The notes below the pieces were generated by a model. It was not told the origin of the DNA, searched no databases, and saw only the letters and a program-made list of their open reading frames with translations. A program made the translations under genes and the position numbers. DNA of 64,000 bases from Candidatus Nanopelagicales bacterium (lineage in GTDB: Bacteria; Actinomycetota; Actinomycetes; S36-B12), in NCBI GenBank assembly GCA_018401415.1, contig JAGYKV010000010.1, forward strand, positions 124,001-188,000, given 5' to 3'. Positions 54,022 to 62,680 of this stretch are shown one piece after another. Within the stretch, counting starts at the first letter, position 1, and each line of letters opens with the position of its first letter.

Positions 54022-54827
54022 TCTCCAACTTGACCCGCCTTGAAGATTGGCAGGTTCTCCTGCTGTCGCTCGGCCTGTGGATCTCGTTCGCGCTTGTACT
54101 GGCGTTCTTATTCCATCGCTTCATCCCGACGGGGTCCCGCGAACGGGTATCGATCGTGTCGGCGGCCTACATGACTGCCTTCGGCAGTCTTTTCGCAATT
54201 CTCACCGCGTTCTTGATCAGTGCCGAGTACACCACCTATCGATCGGCCCAAGCATCGATCGGTGCCGAAGTCGCGGCCGCCGACCAACTTGCATCAGCCA
54301 CGGCCGGTCTCTCGCCAGCGGATGCCGAACGGATCCAGTCGCTGCTCACGACCTACCTCAAGGATGTCGTGAGCAGCGATTGGGAGGCTTTGCGGTTCGC
54401 CGATTCATCGCTCTCACCCGCTGGGAGCAGTTTGCGTGAGCTTCAGCAGGAGGTGTTCGCCCGTGGTGGCCGCGAATACATCTCGCCCGTGGTGGCCGCG
54501 ACAATCCAGGACGCTGTCAATGACATCGTGTCAGCGCGCCGCATGCGCGCTGTTATCGCCGATACGACGCTTCCTCTTCCACTCTTCGGTATTGCGCTGA
54601 TCGCGGGAACCGCCCTCATCGCCAACGGTTTGCTCGTCGCTTCGCGCTATTCGCGGGTGTATTCTTTCGTAGCCTCCGGGATCGTCCTGGTGGTTGCCCT
54701 TGACCTCGGAGCCATCATCGTCATCAACAGCCCGTTCCAGGGCGGGTTGACCGTGAGTCCACAGCCGTTCGTGCAACTTGTCGAAGAGATTTCCCGTGGT
54801 GAACACCTCCCCTGGGTAATTTCATGA
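54018..54827 (+). CDS. DUF4239-like membrane protein
   Basis: A 269-residue protein resembling DUF4239 (bestrophin-like) proteins. Helices lie at about 13-33, 48-68, 185-205 and 213-235. A large soluble region (70-180) contains an amphipathic helical segment with YRSAQASIGAEVAAADQLA. The ATG overlaps the preceding stop by 4 bases and its stop overlaps the next start. It may be the membrane signalling or channel partner of the two flanking binding lipoproteins; this is inferred only from the tight operon. Confidence 0.75.
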   Translation: MISNLTRLEDWQVLLLSLGLWISFALVLAFLFHRFIPTGSRERVSIVSAAYMTAFGSLFAILTAFLISAEYTTYRSAQASIGAEVAAADQLASATAGLSPADAERIQSLLTTYLKDVVSSDWEALRFADSSLSPAGSSLRELQQEVFARGGREYISPVVAATIQDAVNDIVSARRMRAVIADTTLPLPLFGIALIAGTALIANGLLVASRYSRVYSFVASGIVLVVALDLGAIIVINSPFQGGLTVSPQPFVQLVEEISRGEHLPWVIS

Positions 54828-56116
54828 GGTCTCTTCGTCGCCCGATCGCGCTAGCGTCCGCTGCGATTATCGCGGGAACTCTCGCTGGCTGCTCCAGCCC
54901 GTCAACGGAAGCAGAACCAGAGTGCCTGCCTCCCCAATGCGTCGTGATCGAGCCAGCAGAGCCGATCCTCATCGGCAGCCTGCTCAACATCGACGATCCC
55001 ATCGGCCGCGACACCGCCGCCATCGTGGCGATGAGTATCGATTACCTCGATGGGGAGTTTGACGGTTTGAATGGACAGCTCCTGAATCGGCCCGTGGAGT
55101 TGATCAGCGAGCTGGAGGCGTGCTCCGCTGACAGCGGGAAAGAAGGGGCCAGGCGTTTCGCGGGGAATCAATTAATGCTGGCCGTAGTCGGCACCACTTG
55201 CTCGGGTTCGGCCTTCCAAGCCGCTGCCCCCATTCTCAGTGAGGCAGGTATTTTGATGGTGTCGTCCACCAATACCTCGCCGCTGCTCACTGAGTCGGAT
55301 ACCCGCCAGCGCTTCTACTTCCGGACAGCCTCGAACGACCTGTTGCAGGCGGCGGTCGCCGGTGACTTCGTGGCGAAGTCGTTGGGTGCGCAATCTGTTG
55401 CGACGTGGTCCGCTGACAACTTCTACTCGCAGCCCCTCACCGACGGCTTCATCCGCCGTGTTTCCGGGCTGGGGAGTAGCGTTGTCGCCCGCGTGATGCA
55501 GCCAACCAATCCCACCGGTATAGCAGCGGTCGTGGCCGAGCTTGCAGCCGCGCAACCCGAGGCGATCTTCCTTCCGTTGTACGAGCCGGAGTGCATCGCG
55601 GCCGTGCAGGCGATCCGCTCAGAGCCAAAGCTCGATGGTGCGTCTCTGCTGGTAGGGGAGAGCTGCCAGACCCCAGGGTTCCTTCGCGCACTTGGTCCGC
55701 GAGCTGAAGGGGTTTACTCCTCTGGCCCTGATGCGAGCGGACTTGACGCCGGCGCGTTCTACCAACTCGAGTTCCTCCCTGCCTATCAGCGGTTGGTCGA
55801 TGAACAGGTCCCGGTCACCTCATCGGCTGCGACCTTCGACGCTGTCAACATGATCTTCTTTGCCATCCGTGCTGCGGCGAGACCCCAACCCGGTGGGGCC
55901 ATCCACATCAATCGCGAGGACCTCCGCCGCGCGATGCTGACCCTCACGCAGTACCCGGGGCTGTCCGGCACCCTAAGTTGTTCCCCACTGGGCGATTGTG
56001 TGCGCAGCGCACGGATGTCGATCTATCGCGCACCTGACTGGCCGGTAACCGGAAAACGGAGCCAGCCGGTATACAGCGAGACAATCAACCTCGCCGAGGT
56101 CAGTCGCGGGCTGTAG
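54824..56116 (+). CDS. Branched-chain-amino-acid-type (Peripla_BP_6) binding lipoprotein
   Basis: A 430-residue lipoprotein with lipobox LAGCSS. The type I binding fold resembles LivJ-like receptors: ILIGSLLNIDDPIGRDTAA, VVGTTCSGSAFQAAAPILSEAGILMVSSTNTSP and RFYFRTASNDLLQA. These proteins bind amino acids, amides or related ligands. Adjacent permease and ATPase genes are missing. It is the last gene of the overlapping three-gene unit. Confidence 0.85.
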   Translation: MRSLRRPIALASAAIIAGTLAGCSSPSTEAEPECLPPQCVVIEPAEPILIGSLLNIDDPIGRDTAAIVAMSIDYLDGEFDGLNGQLLNRPVELISELEACSADSGKEGARRFAGNQLMLAVVGTTCSGSAFQAAAPILSEAGILMVSSTNTSPLLTESDTRQRFYFRTASNDLLQAAVAGDFVAKSLGAQSVATWSADNFYSQPLTDGFIRRVSGLGSSVVARVMQPTNPTGIAAVVAELAAAQPEAIFLPLYEPECIAAVQAIRSEPKLDGASLLVGESCQTPGFLRALGPRAEGVYSSGPDASGLDAGAFYQLEFLPAYQRLVDEQVPVTSSAATFDAVNMIFFAIRAAARPQPGGAIHINREDLRRAMLTLTQYPGLSGTLSCSPLGDCVRSARMSIYRAPDWPVTGKRSQPVYSETINLAEVSRGL

Positions 56117-56153
56117 GTCTCACCCCCGTGTACGCAGGTACAGCTACGGCTTC

Positions 56154-56315
56154 TTATAAGGCGTGAACAATGTCGTCGACCCTATCCTTCGCGTCACCGA
56201 AAAGTATCGCAGAGTTTTCATTGAAGAACAGCGGGTTTTGCACACCGGCATAGCCCGACGCCATGGAGCGCTTGAACACGATCACGTCATTGGCGTTCCA
56301 GACCCGCAACACCGG
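56154..56315 (-). pseudogene. NAD(P) transhydrogenase beta subunit, C-terminal fragment
   Basis: About 50 codons match the PntB C terminus: [29 protein letters not shown] and [16 protein letters not shown], stop at 56154. Upstream of VLRVW the homology stops and a TAG appears in frame. The rest of pntB and pntA are absent. Confidence 0.75.
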
Positions 56316-56453
56316 CTCGCGGCGCAGCAGCGTCTAGCGCCGATCGAGTGCGTTAATGGTGACCCTGACACGAAAGATTTCGCCCATGGTGTCGGGCCAG
56401 GCAGCAAGACGACGATCCTTCCAAGTGATGATCTCGTTGTGATTGAGGGTCTC

Positions 56454-56766
56454 TCACTCTGGGGAAGGTGAAAGGAGTTGACGCTCTGCGAGGGCCCAGA
56501 AGAACCCTCGAAGATTCATGAGTTCTTCGAATGTTCCCTGCTCCACCACGACACCGCCCTCGAGGACTACGATCTTGTCAGCATTTTGAATTGTTGTCAG
56601 GCGATGAGCAATGACCAACCTCGTCGCATTTGTTCGGGCAACACTTTCAGAGACAGTGGATTGTGTTTCGTTGTCAAGGGCACTAGTCGCTTCATCGAAC
56701 AGGATGATCTGCTCACGCGAATTGGGTGTTGCTGAGCCGGAGAACGTGATGTGTTTTTCGATGGCG
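56454..56766 (-). pseudogene. ABC transporter ATPase domain, C-terminal fragment
   Basis: The frame runs from Walker B (IILFDEATSALDNETQ) through the H-loop (RLVIAHRLTTIQNADKIVVL) to a normal ABC-exporter end (EQGTFEELMNLRGFFWALAERQ), stop at 56454. There is no Walker A or membrane domain, and no start codon. It is a remnant of an export ABC protein of the peptide/bacteriocin-processing type. Confidence 0.75.
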
Positions 56767-56769
56767 TTG

Positions 56770-57028
56770 AATTAGGTCAAGGCTAGGTATACGGCACCGT
56801 ACTTAACTCACGTCTCACCAAAATACACACAACAAATTTCAAAGACAACGACCACTTGGAGTTGGTGTTATGTGACTTAACGCAAGTCATGGGTTGGGTG
56901 TCTACTTTCCGGGCCACCGAGTCCACATCGACGTGAAATTCATTGCTCCCCTGAAGGGCTCAGGCCGGACACACCCTCCGACGCGTCCCATTCAGGAGCA
57001 GCGTCCATGCTGCGTTTCGATAGCAGAT
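56770..57028. other. AT-rich gap before the mobile mystery pair
   Basis: This stretch has no supportable gene. It includes the short palindrome TGACTT/AAGTCA (56873-56889) and forms the left edge of the mobile-mystery-protein unit. Confidence 0.4.
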
Positions 57029-57059
57029 AGTCTATTGACACGCAAGTTTACAATAGGCT
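57029..57059. promoter_or_regulatory. Inverted repeat/operator candidate upstream of mobile mystery genes
   Basis: AGTCTATTG (57029-57037) and CAATAGGCT (57051-57059) form a 9-bp arm inverted repeat with one mismatch. It lies across a TTGACA -35 (57035-57040), about 60-90 bases before the antitoxin-like gene. It fits an autorepressor site for the Xre-type protein. Confidence 0.55.
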
Positions 57060-57119
57060 TTAATCTATTCTTACGATGTGTAGTCAAAGTATATACATTA
57101 TGAACAGGGAGGAATGGTT

Positions 57120-57584
57120 ATGCGGTATCCACAAGCTGAGCGTTCCCGCCAATTGCTCGACTCAGTCACTCGAGCAGACGCCCCTCTGCTGGGTCGGTTG
57201 AGCCGGCCCTCTCAGGGCTGGTTGCGGACGGTGCGGGAGGCGCTGAACATGCCGCAGCGCGAATTGGCACGCCGGCTGAACGTCTCGCAGCCTTCGGTAC
57301 AGGCTCTAGAGCGGCGCGAGGTTAGTGGCGCGATCACCATCGACTCCCTCGAACGCGCGGCGGAGGCGCTCGGCTGTGATCTGGTGTACGCGCTCATTCC
57401 TCGCCGCCCGCTTGAGGAAACGCTGCGCGAGCAGGCTGAGAAGGTGGCTCGTACGCAGTGGGCTGCAGTGGCACACACGATGGCTCTCGAGGACCAGAGT
57501 GTGACTAGCGGCCAGGGCGACATCGCAGAGTTGGCACGCAGGACGATGACCGCAGGCACGGCCGTATGGCCCACCGATGCTTGA
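57120..57584 (+). CDS. Mobile mystery protein A (Xre-type antitoxin-like)
   Basis: About 154 residues. A helix-turn-helix of the Xre type (LNMPQRELARRLNVSQPSVQALERRE, about 44-70) precedes a helical C-terminal region. This matches the 'mobile mystery protein A' family, always found with protein B. ATG 57120 is preferred to 57114 for its 7-base spacing from AGGGAGG. Its stop overlaps the start of the partner gene by 8 bases. Confidence 0.88.
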   Translation: MRYPQAERSRQLLDSVTRADAPLLGRLSRPSQGWLRTVREALNMPQRELARRLNVSQPSVQALERREVSGAITIDSLERAAEALGCDLVYALIPRRPLEETLREQAEKVARTQWAAVAHTMALEDQSVTSGQGDIAELARRTMTAGTAVWPTDA

Positions 57585-58182
57585 CGAGCCTGGACCCGGG
57601 CAGACTCCCCTCACCGATGAGCAGAAGACGGGCCTTCTGCTGCCGCTGAGCACGCAAGCCGAGTTGAACGCCGCCGAGGCGGATTCGATCGCTAAGGCTC
57701 GGACTTGGGCGATAGTGCGGTCGCGTCCGTTGTCCAGTGCTCAGGTACTTCGCGAGGAATGGCTCAAGCGTCTGCACAAAAGGATGTTCGACTCGGTCTG
57801 GAAATGGGCAGGAACCTATCGCCAGACGGACGTCAACATCGGCAATGTGTTCTGGCCACAGGTGCCGGCCGCAATGCGAGAAGCCCTAGATGATGCAACC
57901 TTCTGGGTCGACCTTCGCGAAGAGAACGAGATGATGGCGGTCGAAGTGGCCGTTCGCGTTCAGCACAAGCTCGTCGCGGTTCACCCGTTCCCGAACGGCA
58001 ACGGGCGTTGGTCCCGCCTGGTCGCGGACCTTCTCATGCACTCCCAGGGCGCTCGGCCGCTGAGCTGGGGCGGAGGTGTGAACTTGCAGGCTCAAGGAGA
58101 CACTCGCAGTACCTACTTGGCGGCTATCTATGCCGCGGACAACGGCGACTTCCGAGACCTGATCGCCTTCGCCCAGTCCTAG
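57577..58182 (+). CDS. Mobile mystery protein B (Fic/Doc domain)
   Basis: A 201-residue Fic-domain protein. The catalytic loop is HPFPNGNGRWSR (136-147), and the N terminus has the family's PGQTPLTDEQKTGLL. This is the 'mobile mystery protein B' family, thought to act as the toxin of an A/B pair by modifying target proteins with AMP or a related group. It has no internal inhibitory motif like the one at 34.8 kb, so protein A probably controls it. Confidence 0.9.
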   Translation: MLDEPGPGQTPLTDEQKTGLLLPLSTQAELNAAEADSIAKARTWAIVRSRPLSSAQVLREEWLKRLHKRMFDSVWKWAGTYRQTDVNIGNVFWPQVPAAMREALDDATFWVDLREENEMMAVEVAVRVQHKLVAVHPFPNGNGRWSRLVADLLMHSQGARPLSWGGGVNLQAQGDTRSTYLAAIYAADNGDFRDLIAFAQS

Positions 58183-58199
58183 CCTGCTGCGCAGAATGA

Positions 58200-58238
58200 C
58201 CTGATCCGGCGATGGCAGCAGCGCCCCGCCAGATCAGG
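58200..58238 (+). terminator. Inverted repeat after mobile mystery protein B
   Basis: CCTGATC (58200-58206) pairs with GATCAGG (58232-58238), with CGGCG/CGCC pairing inside. It lies 18 bases past the stop and is a plausible terminator, without an evident T-run. Confidence 0.55.
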
Positions 58239-58970
58239 AAGTGAGTCCGCGCCCACGGGCTTCCAAGACGGTGACTCGATTAGTTGGCAGCATCGAATGA
58301 TAGTTCGAAAGGTCAAAGGGTCGGCTGCGGTTGCGTGGGAACAGTGGCGTGACTGAGCGGATCATGCGGCCAAGTGCAAGGCGAGCAAAGCGACCGGCGA
58401 TGGCTGGAGTTCCCCGTCGCGGGTCCTACTGGTCATGGAGACCAAGGGCGTCGTGCATGGGGTTGGTGCGACCGGGACGATCATGATCACCCCGGACGGG
58501 GATGGGTTCAGTGCGGTGATGATGTCGAATGGGCAACAGGACACTGTGACAACTACGCCGACTCCGACGACATCCGGGATGTCACCGATCGCCCCGAGAG
58601 TCTCATCGAACACCGAATCGACGCCTGTTTTTGGACCACTTTATGGCGCGCAATACGCCGCGTCAGGCCCGACCCTCCTATGCCCTTCGTCTGTTTTCGG
58701 TGACGCCTGATCCGTTCAGCAGGCAATTTCCCATTGCTCAGGGAAAGAGCATTGATCTCCTTGGCATCGATGCCTAAAGCGCCTTGCATGTTCTCGAACT
58801 GAAGGGGTACAAGGGGAATGCCCCGAAGACAAAGTCGGCAAAAACCGAAAAGTCACATTACGCAGAGCCGGCCGCTGTCACGACATTAGGACTCGGCACA
58901 GAACACGCAGGATCGAATCAAAACGCTCACCATTGTGTAAGCCGCAGCGTCCTTCACGGGACTGGGCAAC
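58239..58970. other. GC-rich gap without recognised gene
   Basis: About 730 bases. Several overlapping open frames exist on both strands (for example ATG 58435, and a 44-codon frame from 58643 to 58777), but none shows a known motif, a ribosome site or a consistent protein composition. It is probably remnant DNA flanking the mobile mystery unit. Confidence 0.45.
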
Positions 58971-59654
58971 TTACTGCTTGGCTAGCAAATCTAACACCGC
59001 CTGCGCGGCTAACGCCGAGCTTGCAGGATTCTGGCCCGTGACTAATTTGCCGTCGGTGACGGCAAATGGTTGCCAGTTCGGAGCCTTTTCATAGGAGCCG
59101 CCTTCTTCAATAAATGCATTCTCAATCGAGACAGGTACGACATCGGCCAACCCCACGGCTTGCTCCTCACTGTTCGAAAACCCAGTAACCTTTCGCCCTG
59201 CAACCAGCGGGCGTCCATCCGCGGCCTTTGCATTGATGAGGGCACTCGGTGCATGACACACCATTCCCAAAGGTTTCTCTGCCTGAACGGTTGCTTCGAT
59301 CAATGCAATTGAATTCGGGTCGTTCACCAAGTCCCATAGAGGACCGTGTCCGCCGGGATAGAAGATGGCATCGAAATCCGCTCCGTCCACAGAATCAAGT
59401 CGCACCGTGTGCGCCAACTTTTCGGTTGCCTCGGGGTCATTGGTGAATCTTTCAGTTGCTGCATTTTGCGCATCAGGTTCTTCGCTTTTTGGGTCCACGG
59501 GAGGTAATCCACCTGCTGGAGACGCCATTGTGATGTCTGCCCCGGCGTCCTTGAACACGTAGTACGGCACCGCAAGCTCCTCATACCAGAGCCCGGTCTT
59601 GATCCCGGTGTTTCCTAAGTCTTGATGCGAAGTCAGAACAATGAGAATCTTCAT
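58971..59654 (-). CDS. DJ-1/PfpI family protein (Hsp31-like)
   Basis: A 227-residue class I glutamine amidotransferase-like protein. The nucleophile elbow is GMVCHAPSAL (Cys133, His134), with a likely Glu25 or Glu26 in LWYEELAVPYY. GGHGPLWDL is typical of the Hsp31/YDR533C branch. Members act as glyoxalase III (methylglyoxal to lactate) or as chaperones and repair enzymes. The ATG at 59654 is followed by the standard MKILIVLTS. Confidence 0.9.
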   Translation of the reverse strand: MKILIVLTSHQDLGNTGIKTGLWYEELAVPYYVFKDAGADITMASPAGGLPPVDPKSEEPDAQNAATERFTNDPEATEKLAHTVRLDSVDGADFDAIFYPGGHGPLWDLVNDPNSIALIEATVQAEKPLGMVCHAPSALINAKAADGRPLVAGRKVTGFSNSEEQAVGLADVVPVSIENAFIEEGGSYEKAPNWQPFAVTDGKLVTGQNPASSALAAQAVLDLLAKQ

Positions 59655-59911
59655 GGGGGTCTCCTTCAGGGTGGACGAGCGCTTCGCAGGGTAGCGTGAA
59701 TTTAGTGATATTAAAAGAGGTTATTTCCCTAAAATGTCATACTCAATGCAGCGAGGGATTGAACATCGCCTCGCCCGTCCAGTTCCAAAGGATCGTGGTG
59801 CCATGTTGAACGAGCGGATTCTGCCGATCTGACCGTGTAGTTGTATCGGCCAACCCGTTCGATCGTGTCCTCGGAGTCAGCAATCAACTGACCGTTGCGA
59901 GCCGCCTCGGG

Positions 59912-60258
59912 TGTGGTGTTTCACGACTTAGTTAACCCCTGTCCCACGACATCGTTAACCCTTGGCCTTGTCAAAAAACAGGGTTATCGTGGAAGCAGTA
60001 TTAGCTGGTCGTTCTCATGCGGCCGTAACGGAGCAATACGGGATTTCAAAGGTATGGATGGGCAAACGCATGGCCCGCTGGCTAACCGGCACACAATTCA
60101 TCGGCCACGACGACCCTTCATCAATTCCGATACCGGTGAAGCTCCGAGAAAAGTCAGACCAGGCAGCAAAAGGAATCATCTGAAAGTAAACAAAGTCCCG
60201 GGACAGGGGTTAACGATGTCCTGGGACTTGACATTGGAGCCGCCTCGGGTGCCCTGTT
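59912..60258 (+). mobile_element. IS481-derived element with truncated transposase
   Basis: The left end TGTTTCACGACTTAGTTAAC carries GTTAACCCCTGTCCC, whose inverted form GGGACAGGGGTTAAC is at the right (about 60201-60215). Between them a frame (from about 59962) reads VIVEAVLAGRSHAAVTEQYG and ISKVW, matching the N-terminal HTH of IS481-family transposases, but the DDE domain is deleted. Another left-end-like sequence (TGTTTCACGACATATTTATC) starts right after the right end, hinting at nested copies. Confidence 0.75.
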
Positions 60259-60329
60259 TCACGACATATTTATCGCATGTTCCACGACATCCTTATCACT
60301 TGGATGAGTCAACTTTGACAGCCTTTTGG

Positions 60330-60476
60330 TCATGCCGAAGCATCGGGTGGTCGGTTACTCGGTTCGTAGATGATCATGGAAGCCAGCATTAAGGCGACCA
60401 CTTCAATAAATAATAAAATTGGGCAAACAATCACGCTGATTAGGACGACCACAAATGCCTTAGTCGACGTTGCCAT
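60330..60476 (-). CDS. Small single-helix membrane protein
   Basis: About 48 residues from ATG 60476: a short polar start (MATSTKAF), one long hydrophobic helix (VVVLISVIVCPILLFIEVVALMLA) and a polar Pro-rich tail. No family is recognised and no strong ribosome site. Weak support; listed as a possible small gene. Confidence 0.35.
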   Translation of the reverse strand: MATSTKAFVVVLISVIVCPILLFIEVVALMLASMIIYEPSNRPPDASA

Positions 60477-60730
60477 ATTCAGCTTTCTCACTCCAGTTGT
60501 GCACTGAGACCGGGAGTTTCGCGTCACCCAGTTTCTTATCGGTGCGGTTCTCCTTGATCACCGCCCACGACTTCCTATTAAGGAGATGATTTTGACCCCA
60601 GGATTTACACGAGATTCGCGAAAGCATGTGCCTCTTCTCTAAATTACGTGAAGGAATCGCATGTGCTTTTATTGGGAAATCAACGATGAGATGGGATCAA
60701 TATGCCCAGAGCCGTCCATGGACGACCGAT

Positions 60731-61338
60731 CTAGATACTCAATCGCATACGTTGAACTCGTACGCCGCCAGCAAAGATTGATCTTGGGAAGAAAGCACTG
60801 GCCAACCAAGCGGTCCGCGACGTCGCCTGCACTTCGAAGCCTTCACGCTCGTAGAGTCGAGTGGCTCCGGAGTTGTGCACATCTACGTCGAGGGTGACGC
60901 TGGTCATGCCTGCGGCGCGCGCATGCTCGATGGCATCGCTAATCATCACGCCACCAACGCCCTTCCCCCTGGCCTCCGGCATGACCGATATCGCCGTGAT
61001 GTGCCACGCTCCCACACCATGCTGCCTCATGAGGGACAGGAAAGGTCGGAAGACAACCCCCACCACCGTGAGCCGTATCCGAGTCCAGCCCCAGCCTAAT
61101 CCGAACGTTTCATCGGGCTCGGGCACAACACTTGGGCCACTAAGGATGACACCGAGGGGCTTTCCTCCGACCTCGGCAATGCGCGCATACTCAATTGACC
61201 AGGCGTGACCCGGGGTGTTCACCACCCGGATAAGGATCTGCTCCCAACGCCCACCGAGCATAAAAGAGAACATCCGATCAGTGGCGGTTTCAAGATCCCA
61301 GGCCACAAGGGGGCGTCCTCGATTCGGGCATCACGCAT
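60731..61338 (-). CDS. GNAT-family N-acetyltransferase, frameshifted near the start
   Basis: A GNAT enzyme of about 202 residues. The acetyl-CoA motif is ARGKGVGGVMI, followed by VTLDVDVHNSGATRLYEREGF. The main frame opens at a GTG (61306). One missing base near 61308-61312 would join it to an upstream start at 61338 (MRDARIEDAPL), giving the expected family N terminus (RIEDAP.VAWDLETATDRMF). The substrate is unknown. Upstream of the start lies a short ATGGTCAAC repeat. Confidence 0.75.
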
Positions 61339-61402
61339 GCTCACCATGGTGTCCATGTTGACCATGTTGACCATGTCCATAATGCGCTGGGCCGACTATG
61401 GA

Positions 61403-62479
61403 TCACCCGTATGAGCAGTCCACTACCCTGCCACCAACAACAGTGAATCTGACTCGATCTGTGCGCCAGTCCGCCGTCACAGTCTGAGGTATGCCGTCAA
61501 TACTTACAATTTCAACCCGCAAACCATTGGCCTTCGCTATCTGACGCGCGTTAGCGAGTGTTCCGGAATCAATGCCTTCCCGACAGGTGGACCTGTGCGT
61601 AATCGGGACAAGGAGTTGAAAAAGACCCACACTATTGTCAATAGTGGGTGGAGGTACTGGCTGCATGCTCGACGCGACATTCGTTAACTCATCAAAGTTA
61701 ATCCCCTTCGCTTCGACGACCACGTTGGTACCAGTTTTGGCCTTGTCATCTTCAGCTCTGTTTTTGCTTTCACTCCCGCTCTTCTTCAGGGTGTAACTGA
61801 CCAGACCACCGTTCGCCACGTCTGATTTCTCACAGCGAAGATCTGCCGCCTCTTGGGCTTGTGACGTAGATGACTTCACACCACATTTTGCGTACACCCG
61901 AGCGATGACGGTGGACTGCTCACCTGTCGTATCAGGCTCACCCACCGTGAATTTAACGTTGCCCACTTTGCCCCACTCAGGATCTAGTGTGGGGAAATCC
62001 CGCCACCACTCAGGGTTGCACATCTCTATGCCTGCACAGAAAAAGAGATCTTCTTCGGGCGAGCTGTACCAATTAGTGCCCACCGGTTTTTCATGGACCG
62101 TGAAGCCCCGTGCTTTCGTGCCATAACCCGCACCAACGTACGTCTCGCCACCCACGATTTTGCCGCTGGTCACCTCTAGATCTCTAGAGACCACCTTGAC
62201 CTTGCTTGTTCTTTTAAGGCCTGCGGTGTAAGTCGGCTTGTACACCACTGCCGCGCCATCCATCAACTGGGCGGCGGCGGTGTAGGACTTGTAGGAATTG
62301 CTGACGTCATATGACTTCGGCTGGATGTACTCAGTTTTCCCTGACGTGACTGGATCATCGCTCGCATGCAGGGCAGAAACAGATGAGATCGCCACCATGG
62401 TCAGCGCAGTTGCGGCACACATTGCTACCGCTCGGGATTTACCTGACCTATGAACTGACGAACTCATGGGTGTCGACAT
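61403..62479 (-). CDS. Secreted protein with I78-inhibitor-like C terminus
   Basis: A 358-residue exported protein. The signal peptide (AVAMCAATALTMVAISSVSALHA) is followed by an unrecognised domain with several cysteines (FFCAGIEMCNPEWW, YAKCGVKSS, LRCEKSD). The last 40 or so residues (GLRVEIVSIDG...TADWRTDRVRFTVVGGRVV) resemble the end of I78-family peptidase inhibitors. A basic, charged segment (KKSGSESKNRAEDDKAKTG) links the parts. The function is unknown. Confidence 0.6.
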   Translation of the reverse strand: MSTPMSSSVHRSGKSRAVAMCAATALTMVAISSVSALHASDDPVTSGKTEYIQPKSYDVSNSYKSYTAAAQLMDGAAVVYKPTYTAGLKRTSKVKVVSRDLEVTSGKIVGGETYVGAGYGTKARGFTVHEKPVGTNWYSSPEEDLFFCAGIEMCNPEWWRDFPTLDPEWGKVGNVKFTVGEPDTTGEQSTVIARVYAKCGVKSSTSQAQEAADLRCEKSDVANGGLVSYTLKKSGSESKNRAEDDKAKTGTNVVVEAKGINFDELTNVASSMQPVPPPTIDNSVGLFQLLVPITHRSTCREGIDSGTLANARQIAKANGLRVEIVSIDGIPQTVTADWRTDRVRFTVVGGRVVDCSYG

Positions 62480-62569
62480 GCAGTGGAGCGTACCTCAAAA
62501 TTCCCGTTCATTACTCAGGAAATCGGCGGATGATCAGGGTAATGTGCGATTCTGAAGAAGCCAATAGCG

Positions 62570-62680
62570 TTGGGTATCCGCGGGTTCCTTATAGTCGTAG
62601 TGTCGCTGGTCCTTGTAGGTTGCGGCAGTAGTACGGAGACTCCTGTTCTTACACAAGTCTCGGCGACGCAGCCCCGGTGA
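62570..62680 (+). pseudogene. Lipoprotein N-terminal fragment cut by IS remnant
   Basis: A TTG-initiated frame reads GIRGFLIVVVSLVLVGCGSS, a lipoprotein signal with lipobox LVGC, then TETPVLTQVSATQPR and a stop. The stop lies exactly where IS481-type sequence begins (CCCCGGTGAAGCTC, about 62672). The rest of the gene is missing. Confidence 0.55.

Noticed and set aside
58374..58710. Overlapping plus-strand frames in the GC-rich gap after the mobile mystery genes
   Set aside because: No motif, no ribosome site, and three frames are open at once, as expected by chance in GC-rich DNA.
59741..59926. Minus-strand frame reading NGQLIADSEDTIERVGRYNY, like a DUF427 piece
   Set aside because: Only about 20 residues resemble DUF427, there is no start, and it runs into the IS left end; too weak to call.
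60661..60897. A 78-codon plus-strand frame with GAAGGA upstream
   Set aside because: More than half lies antisense to the conserved GNAT gene and its second half is basic, low-quality sequence.
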